NCBI RefSeq assembly: GCF_015182315.1
Contig: NZ_PRDL01000001.1
Span: 248,001-312,000 of the forward strand
Source of the DNA: Cellvibrio polysaccharolyticus
GTDB taxonomy: Bacteria; Pseudomonadota; Gammaproteobacteria; Pseudomonadales; Cellvibrionaceae
Direction: 5' to 3'
DNA: 64,000 nucleotides
Shown: positions 1 to 9,486 of the stretch, piece by piece
How the letters are laid out: every line of letters starts with the position of its first letter
Position numbering within the stretch: the first letter of the stretch is position 1
The notes under the pieces: generated by a model
The model's input: only the letters and a program-made list of their open reading frames with translations
The model's database searches: none
What the model was told of the DNA's origin: nothing
Position numbers and translations under genes: made by a program

Positions 1-1534
1 GTTGGTGCCGTTTCTGGGTAGAAATTTTTTCCCGGCGGTGGATTCCAGCAGTATTCTGATGCACGTTCGTATGCCGGCGGGTATCAAAATTGAAGAAAGT
101 GCCGCTCGCTTTGAAATGATCGGACGCAGTGTTCGCGAACTTATTCCCGCCGAGCAACTGGATTCCATTATCAATAATATCGGTATGCCGGTGAGTATGC
201 TGAATATGATCTACAACACCTCCGGTACCATCAGCCCGCAGGATGGTGACATCATGATCAGCCTCAAACCGGGTAACCGTTCCGCCGAACATATTGCGCG
301 CTTGCGGCAGGAATTGCCGAGGCTTTTTCCCGGCACGAGTTTTTCATTTCTACCGGCGGATATCACCAGTCAGATTTTAAACTTCGGCTCACCGGCGCCA
401 CTGGATGTGCAGGTTACCGGCCGCAACCTGACGAATAACCGCGCATTTGCCGAGCAGTTGTTGCACCGTATTCAAACTATCCCTGGTGTAGCGGATGCAC
501 GTATTCAGCAACCCGCCAGCGCACCGCAACTTAATATTGATATTGACCGTTCGCGTATTGGCCAATACGGATTAACTGCGCGCGATGTTACCAATAGTCT
601 GGGCGCGTCTCTGGCGGGTACGCAGCAAACTGCACCGGTATTTTTTGTTAACCCGGCTAACGGTGTTTCCTATCCGGTGGTTGCCCAGGTGCCGGAATAT
701 TTTATGTCGAACATCAGTGATCTGGAAAATGTTCCTGTTTCCAGCGCGACGAATAATAACGGCTCACAAAGCCTCGGTGGTCTCGCCAGTATTACCCGCT
801 CCACCACTTTGCCGGTGGTATCGCAATACAACATTCAACCGATGATCAATATTTTCGCCACCACTCAGGGGCGTGATCTGGGTGCGGTGGCGGCCGATAT
901 CAACGCGATTATTGCCGAGCTGGAAACCGAACGGCCTGCGGGTACCAGCGTTACGCTGCGTGGCCAGTATCAAACCATGAACATTGCTTTTGGCGGTTTG
1001 GGTTATGGTCTTCTCGGCGCGATTGTGTTGATCTATTTGTTGATCGTGGTGAACTTCCAAAGCTGGAAAGACCCGCTGGTTATCATTTCAGCATTGCCGG
1101 CGGCGCTTGCCGGTATTGTCTGGATATTATTCGTTTCTTTTACGCCGTTATCGGTTCCTGCATTAACCGGTGCCATTATGTGCATGGGTGTGGCTACCGC
1201 CAATTCGATTTTATTGGTGAGTTTTGCCCGTGATCGGCTTGCCGAAACCGGTGATGCCATTCAGGCGGCGGTGGAAGCCGGTTACGTGCGTTTGCGCCCG
1301 GTATTGATGACAGCGCTGGCGATGATTGTCGGCATGATTCCTATGGCTCTGGGTATTGGTGAAGGCGCTGAACAAAATGCGCCTTTGGGGCGGGCGGTTA
1401 TCGGCGGCTTGATCGCTGCCACTATCGCGACTTTATTTTTTGTTCCCACTTTGTTCAGCCTGGCGCATCGCCACGTAAAAGCGGATCAACATCCATCACA
1501 ACCTTCTTCGGAGTTAATGCCGACTCATGTATAA
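1..1534 (+). CDS. RND efflux transporter permease, 3' part
   Basis: Inner-membrane RND (AcrB/MexB-like) proton-driven efflux permease, cut by the window start. The 510 visible residues are roughly the second half of a usual ~1040-residue protein: a periplasmic porter/docking region (about residues 1-325) followed by the C-terminal membrane segments, starting with a long hydrophobic helix near 330-355 and ending with helices near 390-410, 430-455 and 465-490. The text PAGIKIEESAARFE and the run ALTGAIMCMGVATANSIL are typical of this family. It overlaps the next gene, the periplasmic adaptor, by 8 bp, so the two are translationally coupled. Permease before adaptor is the reverse of the acrAB order. 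Substrate cannot be told from sequence. Confidence 0.93.
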   Translation, partial: LVPFLGRNFFPAVDSSSILMHVRMPAGIKIEESAARFEMIGRSVRELIPAEQLDSIINNIGMPVSMLNMIYNTSGTISPQDGDIMISLKPGNRSAEHIARLRQELPRLFPGTSFSFLPADITSQILNFGSPAPLDVQVTGRNLTNNRAFAEQLLHRIQTIPGVADARIQQPASAPQLNIDIDRSRIGQYGLTARDVTNSLGASLAGTQQTAPVFFVNPANGVSYPVVAQVPEYFMSNISDLENVPVSSATNNNGSQSLGGLASITRSTTLPVVSQYNIQPMINIFATTQGRDLGAVAADINAIIAELETERPAGTSVTLRGQYQTMNIAFGGLGYGLLGAIVLIYLLIVVNFQSWKDPLVIISALPAALAGIVWILFVSFTPLSVPALTGAIMCMGVATANSILLVSFARDRLAETGDAIQAAVEAGYVRLRPVLMTALAMIVGMIPMALGIGEGAEQNAPLGRAVIGGLIAATIATLFFVPTLFSLAHRHVKADQHPSQPSSELMPTHV

Positions 1535-2699
1535 CCATCACCATGAAAACGATTCAGTGGATGTCGCTCTTTTTCAAAAGAAGCTGTTAAAGATTGGCAT
1601 TGTTGTTTGTGTGGCAGGTTTTATATTGGCCGGCTGGGGCATTATGCAACGCTCCAACGCCAACATTGCCCTGGGTAAAGAGGCTGCCACTATGGCAATG
1701 CCCACGGTGGCGGTGGTTGCGCCGGGGCTGGCAGAAGGGCCTGCTACGCTGGTGTTGCCTGGCAACCTCGAACCGCTTAACAGCGCTGCCATTTATGCAC
1801 AAACCAATGGCTATATTAAAGAGTGGCTGGTAGACATCGGCGATGGTGTAGAAAAAGGACAGCTGTTGGCCATTCTCGATGCACCCGAGTTGCTGCATCA
1901 ATTGGCACAAGCTAAAGCAGATTACGCCACTGCACTGGCAGAACAACAGAATGCACAAAGTATGGCCGAGCGTTCCAACTCGTTAATGGCGCGCAACAGC
2001 GGCGCTATTTCCCGTGAAGAAGTCGAGCAGCGGGTAAATGATGCCGAAGCAAAAACGGCTGCCACCCGTGCTGCCAGTGCGAATGTTCAACGCCTCGAAG
2101 CACTGCAAGGTTTTACGCAACTGACTGCACCTTTTGCCGGCGTAGTGACCAGCCGTTCAGCGCAGTTGGGTGATCTGGTGGTGGCCGGGAACGCAGCAAC
2201 GCGGCCGCTCTTTACCGTATCGGATACTCAGCGCATGCGTGTTTATGTTCGGGTACCACAAAGTTATGCGGCGCAAATGCAAGTGGGCCAACTTGCTCAT
2301 TTAATTGTGCCGGGGTATGCCGAGCGCACCTTTACTGCGCAGGTAAGCCGCAGTGCCCGTGCAGTAGATCGCGAGTCGGGTTCTTTACTGGTGGAATTGC
2401 AGGCGGAAAATCCGCAAGGTATTTTGTTGCCCGGCGCTTATGCGCAGGTGAGTTTTACCTTGTCCACAGCGCAAAGTATTAAAGTTCCTGGCAGTGCGAT
2501 TTTGTACCGTGACGAGACACCCTCGGTAGCGACCATTGATAGCAATAATCTGGTCACGCTCAAGCCGGTGCAAATAGGTCGGGATGAAGGCAACAGGGTA
2601 GAAATTGTGGCGGGTATTACGGTGGATGACCGGGTGATAGTGACACCACCCGATGCCATCCGTAACGGAGATGAAGTGATTATCGCCACGTCTCATTAA
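1527..2699 (+). CDS. RND efflux periplasmic adaptor subunit (MFP/HlyD-like)
   Basis: Membrane fusion protein linking the RND permease to an outer-membrane channel. An N-terminal hydrophobic helix (about residues 21-40) anchors it or acts as an export signal. A biotinyl-lipoyl-like half motif (YIKEWLVDIGDGVEKGQLLAILD) comes next, then an alpha-hairpin with a coiled-coil pattern (about 115-185), the second lipoyl half (FTQLTAPFAGVVTSR), and beta-barrel and membrane-proximal domains. The 390-residue length is normal. Its ATG lies inside the end of the permease gene. No outer-membrane factor gene follows; it may lie upstream or elsewhere. Confidence 0.92.
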   Translation: MYNHHHENDSVDVALFQKKLLKIGIVVCVAGFILAGWGIMQRSNANIALGKEAATMAMPTVAVVAPGLAEGPATLVLPGNLEPLNSAAIYAQTNGYIKEWLVDIGDGVEKGQLLAILDAPELLHQLAQAKADYATALAEQQNAQSMAERSNSLMARNSGAISREEVEQRVNDAEAKTAATRAASANVQRLEALQGFTQLTAPFAGVVTSRSAQLGDLVVAGNAATRPLFTVSDTQRMRVYVRVPQSYAAQMQVGQLAHLIVPGYAERTFTAQVSRSARAVDRESGSLLVELQAENPQGILLPGAYAQVSFTLSTAQSIKVPGSAILYRDETPSVATIDSNNLVTLKPVQIGRDEGNRVEIVAGITVDDRVIVTPPDAIRNGDEVIIATSH

Positions 2700-2725
2700 T
2701 ACAGCGCTGGCGAAATTTCTCTTAT

Positions 2726-2772
2726 GGCCTGATTCCACGGCGCGCATTGCCCAATGCCTGTGGTATCAGGCC
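2726..2772. terminator. Bidirectional hairpin between convergent genes
   Basis: Arms GGCCTGATTCCAC (2726-2738) and GTGGTATCAGGCC (2760-2772) pair over 12 of 13 positions. A second hairpin, CCCGGTTGCG/CGCAGCCGGG, sits at 2775-2803. Both lie between the stop codons of the convergent adaptor and LysE-type genes, as expected for a shared terminator. No strong T-run follows either stem, so rho-independent action is uncertain. Confidence 0.5.
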
Positions 2773-2809
2773 ATCCCGGTTGCGGTTAATGGGCGCAGCC
2801 GGGAAACAC

Positions 2810-3421
2810 TTATTTACCCGAGGCTGCCAGGCCAACACCGAAACCCACAAATACGCCACCGCTTATTTTATTTAATAACCGGCGGTTGGTGGGCGAGGAG
2901 AGTTTGCTTTTGGCGAGCGATGCAAACAGCGCGTAAAGCGTGTGAATAATAATGACCAGTACACTGAAGGTCACCGCCAGCAACGCGAATTGCGGTACGT
3001 AAGATGCGGACACATCAATAAACTGCGGAAATATAGACATAAAAAAAACAATCGCTTTCGGGTTGGATGCCGACACCAGAAAACCTTGCACAAAGCATTT
3101 CAATAACGAGCTTTCATTGATGGTGGTGGGTAAATGGGCGGTGACGTTGGTGCGCCACATTTTCACACCCAGATATATCAAATAACAGGCGCCGATCAGT
3201 TTGACGGCCGTGAAAGCAAACGCCGAGCTGGCCAGAATAATGCCCAGGCTGGTAGCAGAAATAATCGCCACCAGCAAAATGGCTAACGCAATGCCGGAGA
3301 TACCGGCCAGCGATTTTAACAATCCTCTCTGAATAGAGTTATTGATGGTCAACATAACGGCAGGGCCAGGCAAGGCAATGGTTGCAGCGGCTACCGCGAC
3401 ATAAACGGCATAGTTATCCAT
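2810..3421 (-). CDS. LysE/RhtB family amino-acid exporter
   Basis: A 203-residue polytopic inner-membrane protein with about six hydrophobic segments, typical of LysE/RhtB exporters of amino acids or similar small metabolites. The N-terminal signature YVAVAAATIALPGPAVMLT and the later SNPKAIVFFMSIFPQFI block are the conserved family motifs. It stands alone, convergent with the efflux adaptor gene, with no LysR-type regulator beside it. The exported substrate is not predictable. Confidence 0.9.
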   Translation of the reverse strand: MDNYAVYVAVAAATIALPGPAVMLTINNSIQRGLLKSLAGISGIALAILLVAIISATSLGIILASSAFAFTAVKLIGACYLIYLGVKMWRTNVTAHLPTTINESSLLKCFVQGFLVSASNPKAIVFFMSIFPQFIDVSASYVPQFALLAVTFSVLVIIIHTLYALFASLAKSKLSSPTNRRLLNKISGGVFVGFGVGLAASGK

Positions 3422-3556
3422 GGGATGTGTGGTCTCAGGTGGGATGGCTGGGTTGATTGCCGGCTTTTTACCGGACAGGTTCCCTCCGTTGTACAGGTAG
3501 AGATAGTAGCGGGTTTGAGGCAGGAAAGCTCGCGCAATTCCTCTACAGGGCAGCCC

Positions 3557-4552
3557 CTACTCTGTTTCTGCAACACCGGTTTTTGTCTCCCCGGTTTTGA
3601 TGATGATGCCGGCATCATCAAAAGCCTTTAATAAGTAGGCTTCATTCTCCGCGGGGTGGCGCAACGCCGACTCTGCAACGCCTTTGCTATTGGCAATGGC
3701 GGCTACTCTGCCTTGCTTGTGAAACGCTGTTTGGGGAAAGTTTTCAGCAATGGGGTCTTCATAAGCGCGTTGCGGAGAAATGATGTTCCAGCCTTTGTTG
3801 CGCAGGTGTTTTATCAAGTCGCCCACAAATAACGCTGCTGCATCGTTTTCATGTAATAGCAATACATGGCGGGGTGAGCGCTTCAAGGTTTGTTGTGCTA
3901 CGGCATCATAAAATTCAATAGTGTCGTACAAGGTATTTACGTAAAATTCCCGGGTTTTGTCATAATCAATCTGCTTTCCCTCTTCAACTACTTTGGTGAT
4001 TAACGAGCTGATGTACCAATCAAAGTTATCAACGGTGACATATCCATCTTTATAACCAAGCTCACCTAACAAGTCCTGCAGTTTATTGATAGCAACCAGA
4101 TCATTGCCATAGTGAAGATACGGAAAGCGGTGATAGTTCAATAGGTTGTCAAAGTCTTTCAAGGCAAGATGCGCATGATACACATCCATCAGGTACGCTT
4201 TTTCGTCGATCTGATTGGCCGACTGGTGGCTAAAACTGTGATTGGCCAAATGAAAACCCGCCGCAGTGTATTGTTTTAATCGCTCAGCATTTTGCGGGTT
4301 TATGAAACCCGCTTTTACATAAAACAACGCATCCTTCACCCCGGTTTCTTGCAATGCCGAGATAATTTTTTGTGTACGCTCAGCGCCGGTCATCAATGCT
4401 GAATCCGGCGTGGGAGCATCATCAAACGTCAGCGCTATTTCACGCGCATTTGTTAAAGGCGGCAGAAACAGGATGCAGACAAAAAATAATAGCGGTTTAT
4501 ACCAATAATTCATCCGCTTCAAAGATATGTTGCTGTTATAACTTGTTTGCAT
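3557..4552 (-). CDS. Polysaccharide deacetylase family protein (NodB-like), divergent
   Basis: Secreted or anchored carbohydrate esterase of the CE4/NodB fold. An N-terminal hydrophobic stretch (about residues 17-36) ends just before the catalytic TFDDAP motif (42-47). Metal-site residues are visible as NHSFSH (H105, H109), followed by HRFPY and a late LLLHEND (H234). TFDDAP replaces the usual TFDDGP and the Arg-Pro-Pro-Tyr-Gly motif is altered to RFPYLHYG, so substrate use may differ from that of its neighbour. The start at 4552 is preceded by GAGG at a good distance. Its start lies 26 bp after the stop of a second deacetylase gene on the same strand, so the two probably form an operon. Confidence 0.85.
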   Translation of the reverse strand: MQTSYNSNISLKRMNYWYKPLLFFVCILFLPPLTNAREIALTFDDAPTPDSALMTGAERTQKIISALQETGVKDALFYVKAGFINPQNAERLKQYTAAGFHLANHSFSHQSANQIDEKAYLMDVYHAHLALKDFDNLLNYHRFPYLHYGNDLVAINKLQDLLGELGYKDGYVTVDNFDWYISSLITKVVEEGKQIDYDKTREFYVNTLYDTIEFYDAVAQQTLKRSPRHVLLLHENDAAALFVGDLIKHLRNKGWNIISPQRAYEDPIAENFPQTAFHKQGRVAAIANSKGVAESALRHPAENEAYLLKAFDDAGIIIKTGETKTGVAETE

Positions 4553-4578
4553 TTTTCATTCCTCGGCATCAATTTTCA

Positions 4579-5286
4579 TTATTGGGTTCTATTTTCTATC
4601 AGGTCGGACACAGTGACGAAAGTATATCCTTGCTCTTTCAGTCCGTTGATAATTGAAGGCAATGCTTTTCTGGATTCTTCACGGCTGTCATACATAACGT
4701 GCAATAAAATAATGGAACCCGGTTTGGCATTTTCAATAACATGTTCTGCAATGGTTTGGGCGCTTTTAGCTACATCCGGCCAGGTTTCCGGTTCAATATC
4801 CCAGGTCACACTGGTGCGTCCGGTTTTTTGCAGGTACCAGGGCAATACGAAGAGTTTTTTTCCGTAAGGTGGTCTGAACAGGATGTTTTCCTGGTAGCCA
4901 ATAGCACGAAGTGCCGCGTCCGTTTTTTCTATTTCTTCTGCAATGAACGCGGGTGATTTCAAAACCATGCGCGGGTGCGACCAGGAGTGGTTGCCTAACT
5001 GGTGCCCGGCTGCCAGTATTTTTCTCGCCTCGTCAGGAAATATGTCCACTTCTTTTCCGGTGACAAAAAACGTTGCCGGGACATCATGCTCGGCAAGCAT
5101 TGCGAGTACGCTGTCGGTATGTTTTTTTGTAGGCCCGTCATCAAAGGTAAGTGCTATGAGACGCTCATGGGTATTAACCCGGGAGATGAGTTCACCGACT
5201 ATCTGATAGTTGCGTGAACCCGAGAGTTGCCACAACCCGACGATTGTTAGAATGATAACGAGCAATACGGAGAATATTTTTTTCAC
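4579..5286 (-). CDS. Polysaccharide deacetylase (CE4/NodB)
   Basis: A 235-residue NodB-homology protein predicted to remove N- or O-acetyl groups from a polysaccharide (peptidoglycan, chitooligomer or xylan-like). N-terminal signal anchor at residues 1-18. Canonical motifs are all present: TFDDGP (47-52, Asp49/Asp50), GNHSWSHP with metal ligands H100 and H104, FRPPYG (R138) and SIILLH (H196). First gene of a likely two-gene operon with the more divergent deacetylase downstream. Substrate is not deducible. Confidence 0.9.
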   Translation of the reverse strand: MKKIFSVLLVIILTIVGLWQLSGSRNYQIVGELISRVNTHERLIALTFDDGPTKKHTDSVLAMLAEHDVPATFFVTGKEVDIFPDEARKILAAGHQLGNHSWSHPRMVLKSPAFIAEEIEKTDAALRAIGYQENILFRPPYGKKLFVLPWYLQKTGRTSVTWDIEPETWPDVAKSAQTIAEHVIENAKPGSIILLHVMYDSREESRKALPSIINGLKEQGYTFVTVSDLIENRTQ

Positions 5287-5518
5287 GACCGATATCCTTA
5301 TGTGAAGTTATTGTTATTTCGCGTTAACGGTGAAGATCGGCAGGGAGTTCGTGCACCGCATACGAAATGCCGCTTCCGGTGAGCGCAGATCCCCGGGGTT
5401 GTTTCAAGTGGAAAGATACTAGCAGTTTGCGGGAGAGAATAGGTTTCTCCCGCCGGGATGGCGGGATGAGCGGAGATATTTAAGGCGGGTGGCGCGGGTT
5501 AGCGGGATAAACGGGCGC

Positions 5519-5848
5519 TCAGGGTTTGACGTCGACCTCGTGGGTCAGGCCTTCCAGGTCAGCGCGGGCGATGGCGCGTTGGTCCAGTTTGGTGCGTGCT
5601 GCTTCGGGCAGGTCGGTGTACTGGATTACGCCGCGATCGACCAATACGATCACCACATCTTCGAGCACGCGCACCAGTTCCAGATCGGAGCTGTTCAGGC
5701 TGTCGAGGCGTGCTTTGACTTCTTCTTTGGTTTTCAGCCAGTCGTGCAGTTCCGGGCTTTCTATCGCCAGAACTTCATTCATTCCTTCAAAGGGTTCATA
5801 AGAAACCCGAAGCAGACGTTGTTGCTGGTCCCGTTCGACATACACCAT
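5519..5848 (-). CDS. Small conserved protein (tryptophan synthase beta-like family label)
   Basis: A 109-residue soluble acidic protein of unknown role. The pattern MVYVERDQQ...LVRVLEDVVIVLVDRGVIQYTDLPEAARTKL resembles a small gammaproteobacterial family that is often labelled tryptophan synthase subunit beta-like; it is far too short to be that enzyme and the label should not be taken as function. I chose the start at 5848 because GGGGAAAAGCG precedes it and homologues, as I recall them, begin here; an upstream in-frame ATG at 6049 would add a basic, low-complexity tail that looks non-coding. The 266 bases upstream of this start, towards the flagellar locus, hold no gene I can support. Confidence 0.7.
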   Translation of the reverse strand: MVYVERDQQQRLLRVSYEPFEGMNEVLAIESPELHDWLKTKEEVKARLDSLNSSDLELVRVLEDVVIVLVDRGVIQYTDLPEAARTKLDQRAIARADLEGLTHEVDVKP

Positions 5849-6114
5849 CGCTTTTCCCCACCATCGTTTTGTCGAGAGTTGGCTACCCAGGCGCGCACAG
5901 GTTGTACAAAAACACGCCAATTTATCGGACAGCGATGTTACAACTTTTGCGAGAAAAAGCCTACGTTTGGCCGCCCGCCGGGTGCGATCGGTGGATGAAT
6001 GCGGCGAGCCTGGATGGGATATGTTCATAAACCAAACCATGTTAATCACGACGTGTGGGATGAAGTTCGCGTGCGGTGTGGTTACCGGTAAGGGTGCCTA
6101 CGCCGCGGTTAGCG

Positions 6115-7155
6115 TCAGGACAGCAGGCTGACGACGGCAAATCGGGTGAGATTCGCTTGTGCCAATACCGTTTGTGCTGTTACCGAATACTTTCCCTGGC
6201 GGCCTTCGGTATTAAATACCGAGCTGGCAAATTGCAGTGCCCATTGCTTTTCGTTAGCGCTTTCCTGACGGGCGAGAAAATCGCGTACATCGTCCTGGCG
6301 TTGGTTGAGCTGGTCGCGGATGGTGTTAACGCGATCCAGAGCGGCCACCACCGAGTCGAGCAGCTGGCGCAGTTCGCGCACTGATTCTTTGGCGAGGTTT
6401 TCGCTGAAGCCGGTAAAACCTTCTTCAAAGCTTTCCAGCGGGGTGAAGCCGTCTTTGGCAAAGAGTTTGTCTTCGCCGCGTACTTTGAGTTGTTCTTTTA
6501 ACTGTTGCCAGTTTTGCTCGGGCGCTGAAAATTGCAGCGCGCCGTCCTGGTCCAGCTCGGCGCGGATGCCGGCAATACCGAGGCTGCTGTTGAAGCGGCG
6601 CAGGATTTGCTCCACGCCCATGTCATCATCCAGCACCACCACCGCAGGTTCCGGCAAGGCCCGGCCGGCGGTAAAGATCAGCGTTTCGCGACCGGAGGCT
6701 TGCAGTTTCTCAACGGAATCCAGCCCCTGTAAAGTAAAGCGGCTGCGCAGCGGTTCATTAAGGCGAACCTTCAGTGTGGCATCCAGCGAGTTGCCGGAGC
6801 GTTTGCTGCGTTGCTCCAGCAAGGTGTTTACCTGCTGCAAGGAGCGCAGGATGGATTCGCGTTCGGCGGGCGTTTGCGGTGATGCCAGTTGTCGGCTGAT
6901 GCTGAGTTTGAGCGCCGATAATTGTTCTGACAGCTCACCCAGATAGCGGTCAGCCGATTGCATGGAAGACAGCTGTTGATTGAGCTGGATATTAAAGCCG
7001 GAACCGCTGCTTAACAGCTTTTCAGCAGGGCGGGTATCAACCTGGCGTGGTTCGCTGGCGCGCGGTTTGGCAGGTGCCATGGGCACTTGCGGTTGGGCGC
7101 CTGGACGCGGATCAAGCCCGGTCGCGGCCGGTAGCTGCTTCTCAATCTTCATCAT
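6115..7155 (-). CDS. lafW: LafW-position hook-associated flagellar protein
   Basis: A 346-residue protein rich in Gln, Leu and Arg with several predicted helical/coiled-coil segments (about residues 55-120 and 245-300) and no signal peptide. It follows flgL by 12 bp and ends the flgB-L block. That is the position of lafW, described as a hook-associated gene in Flag-2 loci. The ends have the amphipathic heptad look of axial proteins, but I see no D0-like flagellin or FlgK/FlgL signature. Role as a lateral-specific hook-associated or cap-region protein is inferred from position. The start is MMK; no clear ribosome-binding site is visible. Confidence 0.55.
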   Translation of the reverse strand: MMKIEKQLPAATGLDPRPGAQPQVPMAPAKPRASEPRQVDTRPAEKLLSSGSGFNIQLNQQLSSMQSADRYLGELSEQLSALKLSISRQLASPQTPAERESILRSLQQVNTLLEQRSKRSGNSLDATLKVRLNEPLRSRFTLQGLDSVEKLQASGRETLIFTAGRALPEPAVVVLDDDMGVEQILRRFNSSLGIAGIRAELDQDGALQFSAPEQNWQQLKEQLKVRGEDKLFAKDGFTPLESFEEGFTGFSENLAKESVRELRQLLDSVVAALDRVNTIRDQLNQRQDDVRDFLARQESANEKQWALQFASSVFNTEGRQGKYSVTAQTVLAQANLTRFAVVSLLS

Positions 7156-7167
7156 GAATTTTGTGGG

Positions 7168-8082
7168 TTATAAAAGGCTGAATAAAGACAGCTCATTAAT
7201 TTTCAAATAGGTTTTTTGGGTGGCCTGTAAAGACATCTGATACATATTGAGGTCAATGGACGCGCCGGCATAATCGAGCCGCGATAATTCACCCTCAATT
7301 TTCTGGTTAACCAGCGACACTTCCTCATTGCTGTCCGTGAGCAAGGTTAGCGTATTTTGGCGGCCACCGATCTCGGTAATGGTACCGAGCAGCTTACCAT
7401 GGGTGTCATCGAGCTTTGCCAGGGTGTCGGTGATTTGCTGGCGCACTGCCGGATCAGTAGTGTCCAGCGCCGGGTCTTTCAAGGTGGCTACCAGGCTGTG
7501 TATTTCGTTCAGCATGCCCATGTCGGCACCGAAGATTTCCAGGGCAGTGGTATTTTCAGCGACGAAGACACCGTTGGCAACGGCCGCCTGACGGTGTTTG
7601 TCATTGCCGGCAACGGCGTAAGTGCCGGTGGCGGTATCATAAGTGACCGTTTTCAAGTCACTGAGCGTGCCGGAAAAAACGTAGCGGCCTTCTTCGTCGC
7701 GCACATTGGCGAAACTGAGAATGGTTTTTTCCAGGTTTTCCAGCTCACCGGCCATGGCGGCCAGATCTTCAGCGGCATTGGAGCCGTTCGCGGCCCACAA
7801 CAGCAAATCGCGCACGTTGAGCATGGAATCGGAAGCCGATTGCAGGTTGGCTTCCTGAATGGAAAGGTTGCTGGAAACGTTGGCAATATTGGTGCGGTAT
7901 TGTGCGAGGCTGGCCTCTTCACGCTGCACCCGCAACACCCGCACACTGGCGATAGGATCGTCCGATGGCAACAACAGGCGTTTATCAGTGGCCATTTGCT
8001 GCAGCGTTTTCGCCATTTTCGCGGACGTTTCGTTCATCGCGTGCTGCATTAAAGCAGTGGTCTGGCTGTTGGTAATGCGCAT
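7168..8082 (-). CDS. flgL: Flagellar hook-filament junction protein FlgL (lateral)
   Basis: Second hook-filament junction protein (HAP3). The N-terminus (MRITNSQTTALMQHAMNET) and the C-terminal helix (LDYAGASIDLNMYQMSLQATQKTYLKINELSLFSLL) are the flagellin-like D0 regions that pack in the axial structure. The 304-residue length is normal for FlgL. It lies 36 bp after flgK in the flgB-L operon and is exported through the flagellar type III apparatus, presumably with FlgN as chaperone. Confidence 0.93.
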   Translation of the reverse strand: MRITNSQTTALMQHAMNETSAKMAKTLQQMATDKRLLLPSDDPIASVRVLRVQREEASLAQYRTNIANVSSNLSIQEANLQSASDSMLNVRDLLLWAANGSNAAEDLAAMAGELENLEKTILSFANVRDEEGRYVFSGTLSDLKTVTYDTATGTYAVAGNDKHRQAAVANGVFVAENTTALEIFGADMGMLNEIHSLVATLKDPALDTTDPAVRQQITDTLAKLDDTHGKLLGTITEIGGRQNTLTLLTDSNEEVSLVNQKIEGELSRLDYAGASIDLNMYQMSLQATQKTYLKINELSLFSLL

Positions 8083-8118
8083 GGTTTATGTCTCGTAAAA
8101 CCGATTACGGATAAGTAA

Positions 8119-9486
8119 TTAGAAAGCTCGCAACATTTCATCAAACAGTTGGTTGGCGGTAGCAATCACTTTCATATTGGCTTGAAACGCCTGCTGGTAA
8201 GTCATCAGGTTAACGGCTTCTTCCTCGCGGCTGACCGCGCTGACGCTGTCGCGTTGGGACTGCGCCTGTACGGTGACCGAGGTAGCTGATTTCAAATCGG
8301 CCTGGTTCTGGCGGCTGGTACTGGCGATTTCGCCCAACAGGCCGGCATAGGCATCGTTGAGCGTGACCTGATTACCGTTAACGGTGATGTTTTGCCCTTT
8401 CAATTCCAGCAGTGCCAACAGTGTTTCGTTATTGCCGGTTTCTCCGGTGACTGACGAGAAGGCCAATTCACCCGGTTTGACATCGTTGACCATCAGCATG
8501 GCGCTGGTGCTGCCCGCGTTGTATTGCAGCAGCGGTTGGCCTGCGGCGCCATTCAAATCGAAGCCGGTTGCCAGCGTGCTGTTAACCATCGCCGTCAATT
8601 CGCGGGCCATATCGTGCAGCGCGTCTTGCGCCGGGCGCAGGTTGTTGTATTCCACGTTGTACAAACCACCAAAAGCACCGCCGAAATTGTTTTGCTGCAG
8701 CGGAAATTTGGTGCCGACAAACGACAGGGATACTTCCTGTTCACCGCTGAGGGTTTTACTCACTTGCAGTTGACCGGCGGAAATGCCCGATACCAGCGGT
8801 TGGCCGTTGACCATGGATACGGTAAGCGAGCCATCCGGGGTTTCGTGTACCCGCACCGAGGCAAATTTGCTGAGGTCTTTGATCAGCTGTTCGCGGTGGT
8901 CGCGCAAGGCGGTGGTGTCGCCGTTGATGGATTCGGTTTCAACGACTTTTTTGTTCAGCAGCGCGATGTTTTCGGTCAGGCCATTGATCTCGGTGGCCAT
9001 GTTGTTGCGTTGTTCGTGCAGCGCTGTGATTTGGGAATCGATGTTGCTATTCAGGCCGTTAAAACGCTGGCTGAGGTTTTTGGTTTCGCTGATGATTTGC
9101 TGACGCAGCGCCATGGAGCCGGGGGTTGCACTGGCTTCGCTCAGGGCTGCAAAAAAGCGGTCAAGACCCACGCTGATGCTGGAGCCATCGCCCGACATCA
9201 GGCCTTCCAGCGCGGTGAGATATTGCTGCGAGGCACCGTAGTAATGTTGCTCGGTGGTAGCGCGCCAGAGTTGCTGGTTTTGAAAATCATCGGAGAGACG
9301 ACGAATGCTGGTTACCTGCACGCCGCCGCCGGCGTTGAGTGAACTCATGCCCGCCATGGACGACTGCACCGTTTGCAAACGGCTGAAGCCTGGCGTGTTT
9401 TCGTTGGCAATGTTCTGCGCGGTGGCAGAAAGACCGACCTGCGCTGCGCGTACGCCGCTGTAGGCAATCTGGTTTATGACACTCAT
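8119..9486 (-). CDS. flgK: Flagellar hook-filament junction protein FlgK (lateral)
   Basis: First hook-filament junction protein (HAP1). Residues 1-60 carry the rod/hook-family N-terminal motif (GVRAAQVGLSATAQNIANENTPGFSR) and the C-terminus the paired helix (EEAVNLMTYQQAFQANMKVIATANQLFDEMLRAF). At 455 residues it is shorter than enteric FlgK (~547), consistent with a reduced central domain. Its ATG overlaps the flgJ stop codon (4 bp). Confidence 0.95.
   Translation of the reverse strand: MSVINQIAYSGVRAAQVGLSATAQNIANENTPGFSRLQTVQSSMAGMSSLNAGGGVQVTSIRRLSDDFQNQQLWRATTEQHYYGASQQYLTALEGLMSGDGSSISVGLDRFFAALSEASATPGSMALRQQIISETKNLSQRFNGLNSNIDSQITALHEQRNNMATEINGLTENIALLNKKVVETESINGDTTALRDHREQLIKDLSKFASVRVHETPDGSLTVSMVNGQPLVSGISAGQLQVSKTLSGEQEVSLSFVGTKFPLQQNNFGGAFGGLYNVEYNNLRPAQDALHDMARELTAMVNSTLATGFDLNGAAGQPLLQYNAGSTSAMLMVNDVKPGELAFSSVTGETGNNETLLALLELKGQNITVNGNQVTLNDAYAGLLGEIASTSRQNQADLKSATSVTVQAQSQRDSVSAVSREEEAVNLMTYQQAFQANMKVIATANQLFDEMLRAF

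Noticed and set aside
5849..6114. Possible RNA gene between the small conserved protein and the flagellar locus
   Set aside because: No T-loop, anticodon stem or terminator pattern found; only a TTACCGGTAA palindrome.
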